Source of the DNA: Fimbriimonadaceae bacterium
Lineage (GTDB): Bacteria > Armatimonadota > Fimbriimonadia > Fimbriimonadales > Fimbriimonadaceae
Assembly: GCA_019454665.1 (NCBI GenBank)
Contig: JACFNW010000047.1
Coordinates: 1 to 9,958, forward strand
Direction of reading: 5' to 3'
DNA length: 9,958 bases
Positions 6,931-9,958 of the stretch are shown piece by piece. The position numbers were made by a program, and so were the translations under genes. Within the stretch, counting starts at the first letter, position 1; each line of letters begins with the position of its first letter. A model generated the notes under the pieces. The model was not told where the DNA came from. It worked only from the letters and a program-made list of their open reading frames with translations, and ran no database searches.

Positions 6931-8129
6931 TCGCCGCGCTCGAGGCCGTCGGCTTGGTCGTGCTTTGGGTGGCGCGGGGCCGTTCGCGGCCCACACCCCC
7001 GGGCGTTTCGGCCGAACCGCTGCGGGCTGAGGCCAAGCCGGACCTCGCGACCCTCGATGCCGAGTTCGAGGCGATGGCGCTCCGGCGGAAGAAGGAGATC
7101 GAGGCCGCGACCCTCGCGGATGCCGAGGACCGGGCGCGCAAGACGTTGCTCGCCGCGATGGAGCGCAGGTTGCCGCAGACCGTCGCCGAGGCCACGGTGT
7201 CGGTGGTGACGCTGGCTTCGGAAGACCTCAAAGGCAGGATCATCGGGCGCGACGGGCGCAACAAGAAGGTCTTCGAGCAGACGACGGGCGTGGACCTGAT
7301 CGTGGACGATGCGCCGGACTCCGTGACGCTGTCGAGTTTCGATCCCGTGCGTCGGGAGGTGGCTCGGCTGGCGCTGCTGGACCTGCTCAAGGACGGGAAG
7401 ATCCATCCGACGCGCATCGAGGAGGCGCATGCGGCGGCGCTCGCCGCCGTGGAGGCGTCGTGCCACCGGGCGGCGGATCGGGCGATGGCGGAAGCCAAGG
7501 TGGGCGGGCTGGCGAAGCCCGTGCGGTTGGCGCTTGGGCAACTCGCCTACCGGACGAGCGTCGGACAGAACCTGCTGGACCACTCGATCGAGACGGCCGT
7601 GCTTGCGGGCGCCGTGGCCGCCGAGATCGGTGCCGACGAGGCCGTGGCGCGCCGCGCGGGGCTGTTGCACGACATCGGCAAGGGCTTGGACAGCGAGTGG
7701 GAGGGGCCGCATGCGATGGCGGGAATGAGGTTCTTGCAGCGTCACGACGAGGCGGAGGCCGTGCTTCACGCCGTGGGTGCGCATCATCGGGACATCGAGC
7801 CGGCGACGGCGGAGGCGTTGGCCGTGATCGTGGGCGACGGGCTGTCGGCAGCGCGTCCGGGTGCTCGGCGCGAGCCGTTGCAATCCCACGTGGACCGTCT
7901 GCGCGATTTGGAGGACTTCGTTCGCGCGTTCGAGGGGGTTGACCAGGTTTATGCCGTCCAAGGCGGGCGCGAGGTGCGCGTGATCGTGCGTCCGCACGAG
8001 GTGGACGACCTGGGCGCGGCGCGGCTTGCGAACGCCATCGCGCGCGGAATCGAGGCCTCGCTGGAGTACCCTGGCCAAATCGCCGTGACCGTGGTGCGCG
8101 AGTGGCGTGTGCAAGAAGTGGCGCAATGA
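6909..8129 (+). CDS. rny: Ribonuclease Y (membrane-anchored endoribonuclease), short coiled-coil form
   Basis: RNase Y starts mRNA decay with single-strand endonucleolytic cuts and is tethered to the inner membrane. Counting from CTG 6909 the product has 406 residues: a transmembrane helix (about 3-23), a short charged helix (about 30-95), a KH domain with GRIIGRDGRN (109-118), and an HD domain with LLHDIGK (H254, D255). Near the C-terminus come the family blocks SAARPGARRE, AVQGGREVRVIV and YPGQIAVTVVREWR. From the HD pair to the end is 152 residues, as in the 520-residue B. subtilis enzyme, so the missing 114 or so residues are all in the coiled coil. TTG 6954 or GTG 6960 are alternative starts but would cut the membrane helix in half. 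CTG 6909 has GGAGG upstream and overlaps recX by 22 nt. The stop overlaps the ymdB start (ATGA). Family identity is certain; the start is probable. Confidence 0.93.
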   Translation: MDFLWPLIAALEAVGLVVLWVARGRSRPTPPGVSAEPLRAEAKPDLATLDAEFEAMALRRKKEIEAATLADAEDRARKTLLAAMERRLPQTVAEATVSVVTLASEDLKGRIIGRDGRNKKVFEQTTGVDLIVDDAPDSVTLSSFDPVRREVARLALLDLLKDGKIHPTRIEEAHAAALAAVEASCHRAADRAMAEAKVGGLAKPVRLALGQLAYRTSVGQNLLDHSIETAVLAGAVAAEIGADEAVARRAGLLHDIGKGLDSEWEGPHAMAGMRFLQRHDEAEAVLHAVGAHHRDIEPATAEALAVIVGDGLSAARPGARREPLQSHVDRLRDLEDFVRAFEGVDQVYAVQGGREVRVIVRPHEVDDLGAARLANAIARGIEASLEYPGQIAVTVVREWRVQEVAQ

Positions 8130-8900
8130 GCGAGTACAAGATCCTGTTCATCGGCGACGTGGTCGGCCGTCCGGGGCGCAACGCCGTGATCAAGGGTCTT
8201 CCGCGACTGGTTCAGGAGCATCGCCCCTTGTTCGTGGTGGTCAATGGCGAGAATGCGGCGGCGGGCAAGGGCATTACGCCCGAGATCGCCGAAGAGCTGT
8301 TCCGTATCGGAGCGGACGCGATCACGCTGGGCAACCATGCGTTCCAAAAGCGGGAGGTTTATGGCTATTTGGACTCGGGCAAGCCGATCGTGCGGCCAGG
8401 CAACATGCCGTCCAAGGTTCCCGGCCGCGGTTTGGTGATCGTGGAAAAGGAGGGCGTGCGGCTGGCCGTGGGCAACCTGTGCGGGCGGGTGTTCATGGAC
8501 AGCTACGACGACCCGTTCGCCGATGCCGAGGCGATGGTGGAGGCGCTTGACACGCCGCATTTTCTGCTCGATTTTCACGCCGAGGCGACTAGCGAGAAGG
8601 TGGCACATGGCCGGTCGGGCGACTGCGGTGATCGGGACGCATACGCACGTGACGACCGCCGACGAGCGCGTGCTGCCCGGGGGCACGGCCGTGATCACCG
8701 ATGTGGGGATGAGCGGGCCCCGGGATTCGGTGCTCGGCGTGGACCGGCGGATCATTCTGGAGCGATTCCGCACGACTTTGCCGTCGAAGTTTGACGTGGC
8801 CAACGAGCCGGGTGTAATCTCGGGAGTGGTTGTGAGCGTCCAAAAAGATACAGGACGCGCCACGGACATCTCGCGCGTCCGATACGAGGACCAGGCGTAG
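8126..8900 (+). pseudogene. ymdB: YmdB-family metallophosphoesterase, frameshifted
   Basis: Intact YmdB proteins are dinuclear-metal phosphodiesterases acting on 2',3'-cyclic nucleotides. The first frame (ATG 8126 onward) gives FIGDVVGRPGR (D11), VNGENAAAGKG (E42), TLGNH (N70, H71) and DFHAEATSEKVA (H151). Just after A160 (8603-8605) similarity jumps to another frame, which reads AGRATAVIGTHTHVTTADERVLPGGTAVITDVGMSGP-like family sequence to the TAG at 8898-8900. From H151 (8576) to the first His of GTHTH (8640) is 64 nt; the B. subtilis protein has 25 residues there, or 75 nt. An 11-nt loss (an M/L-G-W tripeptide plus 2 nt) explains both the shift and the gap. Restoring it gives 261 residues, the family's usual size. 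The truncated product would run to a stop at 8794 and lack the GTHTH metal ligands. ATGA overlap with rny. A sequencing or assembly error is the main alternative. Confidence 0.8.
8791..8818 (+). promoter_or_regulatory. Possible sigma70-type promoter for the PKD protein gene
   Basis: TTGACG (8791-8796) and TGTAAT (8813-8818) each match five of six consensus bases and are separated by 16 nt. They lie within the 3' end of ymdB, about 105 nt upstream of ATG 8923. The -10 lacks the most important A at its second position, and the bases also encode conserved YmdB residues, so the match may be accidental. Confidence 0.25.
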
Positions 8901-8922
8901 GGCGCCAGGAGTTCGAATTCTG

Positions 8923-9948
8923 ATGAAGACATCCAATCTGTGGGCTTGTTTGGCCGCCGGGAGCCTTTCGGCGGTCTCCTTCGGGCAGGCCATCACCATC
9001 TACAACCCGACGCGATCCATCGCCGACCAGCAGATCATGGTTCGGCCGTGGGGCAGCGGGACGATTTCCGAGACCCAAGAGGTGGCGTACGAGGGCACGA
9101 GCTCGATTCGGTTCTTCACGCGCAACTACTTCCAGGGTGGCTCGCTGATCTTCGGCTCGCCGACCGACTTGTCGTCGCAGTTCGCCAACAAGGCCAACCT
9201 GTTGCAGGTTATTTACCGCACGGCGGATGGCTCGATGACGTTTGGCGGCGGCCCGCCCCGAGGCGGGATCCCTGGCGGCGGAGGCCCTCCCGGCGGGTTC
9301 GGTGGACCTCCCGGCGGCTTTGGCGGCCCTCCCGGCGCCGGTGGCCAACTCGGTCGCGGTCAGCAGGGCGGGCGGGGCGGCGGCGCGTCTCAGGGCGATG
9401 CCGGCGGCGGTCCGACGGGCGGCGGTTTTGCTGCGGCCGGCGCGGCGACGTTCGGCATGTTCCGCGTCGTGGTCACCACGACCGACGGATTGAAGAGCGA
9501 GGCCTACATTCCGGCTTCGACGAGTGCGGGCCGCGACGGCTGGCGCTCGGTGGGCGTGCCGCTTCAGGCGATCAAGGGCTTCGAGCGCACGAACAAGATC
9601 GTCAAGGAAGTCACGTTCAGCGGCGACCAGTCGGCGACCATCTATTTGGGCGAGCTTCGCGTGGTCAGCGACGAGACCCCGATCACGGGCGAGCCGAACC
9701 GGCGCGAGTGGAACCTCTCGCTGGGTCAGGAGATCGAGCTGTGGGCCGCAGGCTATGGCGGATCGAGCGCCCTGCGCTACACGTGGGACTTCGACGCCCG
9801 CGATGGAGTGACCGAGGACGCCGAAGGCCAGCTCATCAAGCGCAAGTTCCGCAAGGACGGCGAGTACACGGTGACGCTGACCATCTCGGACAAGTACGGA
9901 CTGAAGGCACCCTTCCAGACGACCATCAAGGTCGTCGTCAATCCCTGA
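8923..9948 (+). CDS. Secreted Gly/Pro-rich protein with C-terminal PKD domain
   Basis: The 341-residue product begins with a signal peptide (MKTSNLWACLAAGSLSAVSFGQA, cleavage probably after about residue 23, split by an FGQA site). Residues about 24-107 and 169-255 are beta-rich and end in ATIYLGELRVV. Together they look like one carbohydrate-binding-like beta sandwich interrupted by a Gly/Pro/Arg-rich low-complexity stretch (108-168). Residues about 264-341 form a PKD domain: LSLGQEIELWA, then YTWDFDARDG (the W-D-F-D hallmark), and GEYTVTLTISD. Such proteins are exported and bind surfaces or polysaccharides; no catalytic motif is visible. AGGAG (8907-8911) precedes ATG 8923 by 11 nt. It follows the ymdB stop by 22 nt, so it may be read from the same transcript or from the weak promoter at 8791. 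The specific function is unknown. Confidence 0.75.
   Translation: MKTSNLWACLAAGSLSAVSFGQAITIYNPTRSIADQQIMVRPWGSGTISETQEVAYEGTSSIRFFTRNYFQGGSLIFGSPTDLSSQFANKANLLQVIYRTADGSMTFGGGPPRGGIPGGGGPPGGFGGPPGGFGGPPGAGGQLGRGQQGGRGGGASQGDAGGGPTGGGFAAAGAATFGMFRVVVTTTDGLKSEAYIPASTSAGRDGWRSVGVPLQAIKGFERTNKIVKEVTFSGDQSATIYLGELRVVSDETPITGEPNRREWNLSLGQEIELWAAGYGGSSALRYTWDFDARDGVTEDAEGQLIKRKFRKDGEYTVTLTISDKYGLKAPFQTTIKVVVNP
9283..9345 (+). repeat. Three tandem 21-nt units encoding GPPGGFG-type repeats
   Basis: Three consecutive 21-nt units (9283-9303, 9304-9324, 9325-9345) encode GPPGGFG, GPPGGFG and GPPGAGG. They share the core CCTCCCGGCG and differ mostly at third positions. They lie in the wider Gly-rich stretch 9244-9426. 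The in-frame unit length means copy number can change without breaking the protein. Confidence 0.8.
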
Positions 9949-9958
9949 CGGCGCGACG

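Noticed and set aside
6905..7030. ATG 6905 as the start of the gene after recX
   Set aside because: Its frame encodes Arg-rich sequence without RNase Y similarity and stops at 7030. The conserved RNase Y residues are in the frame of CTG 6909.
4799..7498. Very long open frame (899 codons) on the minus strand
   Set aside because: It runs opposite the kinase, lysozyme-like, recX and rny genes. Its translation is Arg/Pro/His-rich without family motifs, a typical antisense shadow of high-GC codon use. The same applies to 1882-3402 and 6438-8126 on the minus strand.
8600..8612. Programmed ribosomal frameshift restoring full-length YmdB
   Set aside because: There is no slippery heptamer or homopolymer, and three conserved residues (M/L-G-W) are also missing, which frameshifting alone would not explain. 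A deletion fits better.
1..9958. CRISPR arrays, insertion sequences, tRNA or rRNA genes
   Set aside because: No regularly spaced direct repeats, transposase motifs, terminal inverted repeats with target duplications, or tRNA/rRNA signatures were found by reading either strand.

Overview
This is a GC-rich bacterial window with nine genes, all on the + strand and packed head to tail. Neighbours overlap or lie 1-22 nt apart, so most of the window reads as one transcription unit. The mix of genes and the style of the last secreted Gly/Pro-rich PKD protein suggest a member of the Armatimonadota (Fimbriimonadia-like). This is an inference from memory of such genomes, because no rRNA or other marker is present.

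Layout. Positions 1-281 carry no convincing gene. They hold three inverted repeats and several GTGGAAA/TGTGGACAA motifs that resemble DnaA boxes. Next come a long-chain acyl-CoA synthetase (282-2009), an enolase-superfamily dipeptide epimerase/DgcA-like racemase (2014-3054), a DUF1611/DgcN-like protein (3051-4091), a PfkB-family sugar kinase (4084-5142) and a secreted protein with a lysozyme-like core (5144-6469). After these come RecX (6466-6930), RNase Y (best start a CTG at 6909; ends 8129), a YmdB-family metallophosphoesterase broken by a frameshift (8126-8900), and a secreted Gly/Pro-rich protein with a C-terminal PKD domain (8923-9948).

How the genes may work together. The epimerase and DUF1611 pair matches the known DgcA/DgcN pair of D-glutamate catabolism. 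Placed beside a sugar kinase and an exported lysozyme-like protein, it suggests salvage of peptidoglycan components (D-Glu or muropeptides, plus a sugar), but the substrates are not proven. The recX-rny-ymdB block is an informational/RNA-turnover cluster. rny-ymdB is a widely conserved pair, and RecX is the regulator of RecA.

Most notable points: (1) ymdB appears to have lost 11 nt between two metal-binding histidine motifs. This changes the frame and leaves the conserved domain split. (2) RNase Y has full KH and HD domains but an unusually short coiled coil, and its membrane anchor is only encoded if translation starts at a CTG inside recX behind a perfect GGAGG. (3) The gene set at 2014-6469 forms a candidate cell-wall salvage module. 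(4) The first 150 bases are unusually rich in inverted repeats.
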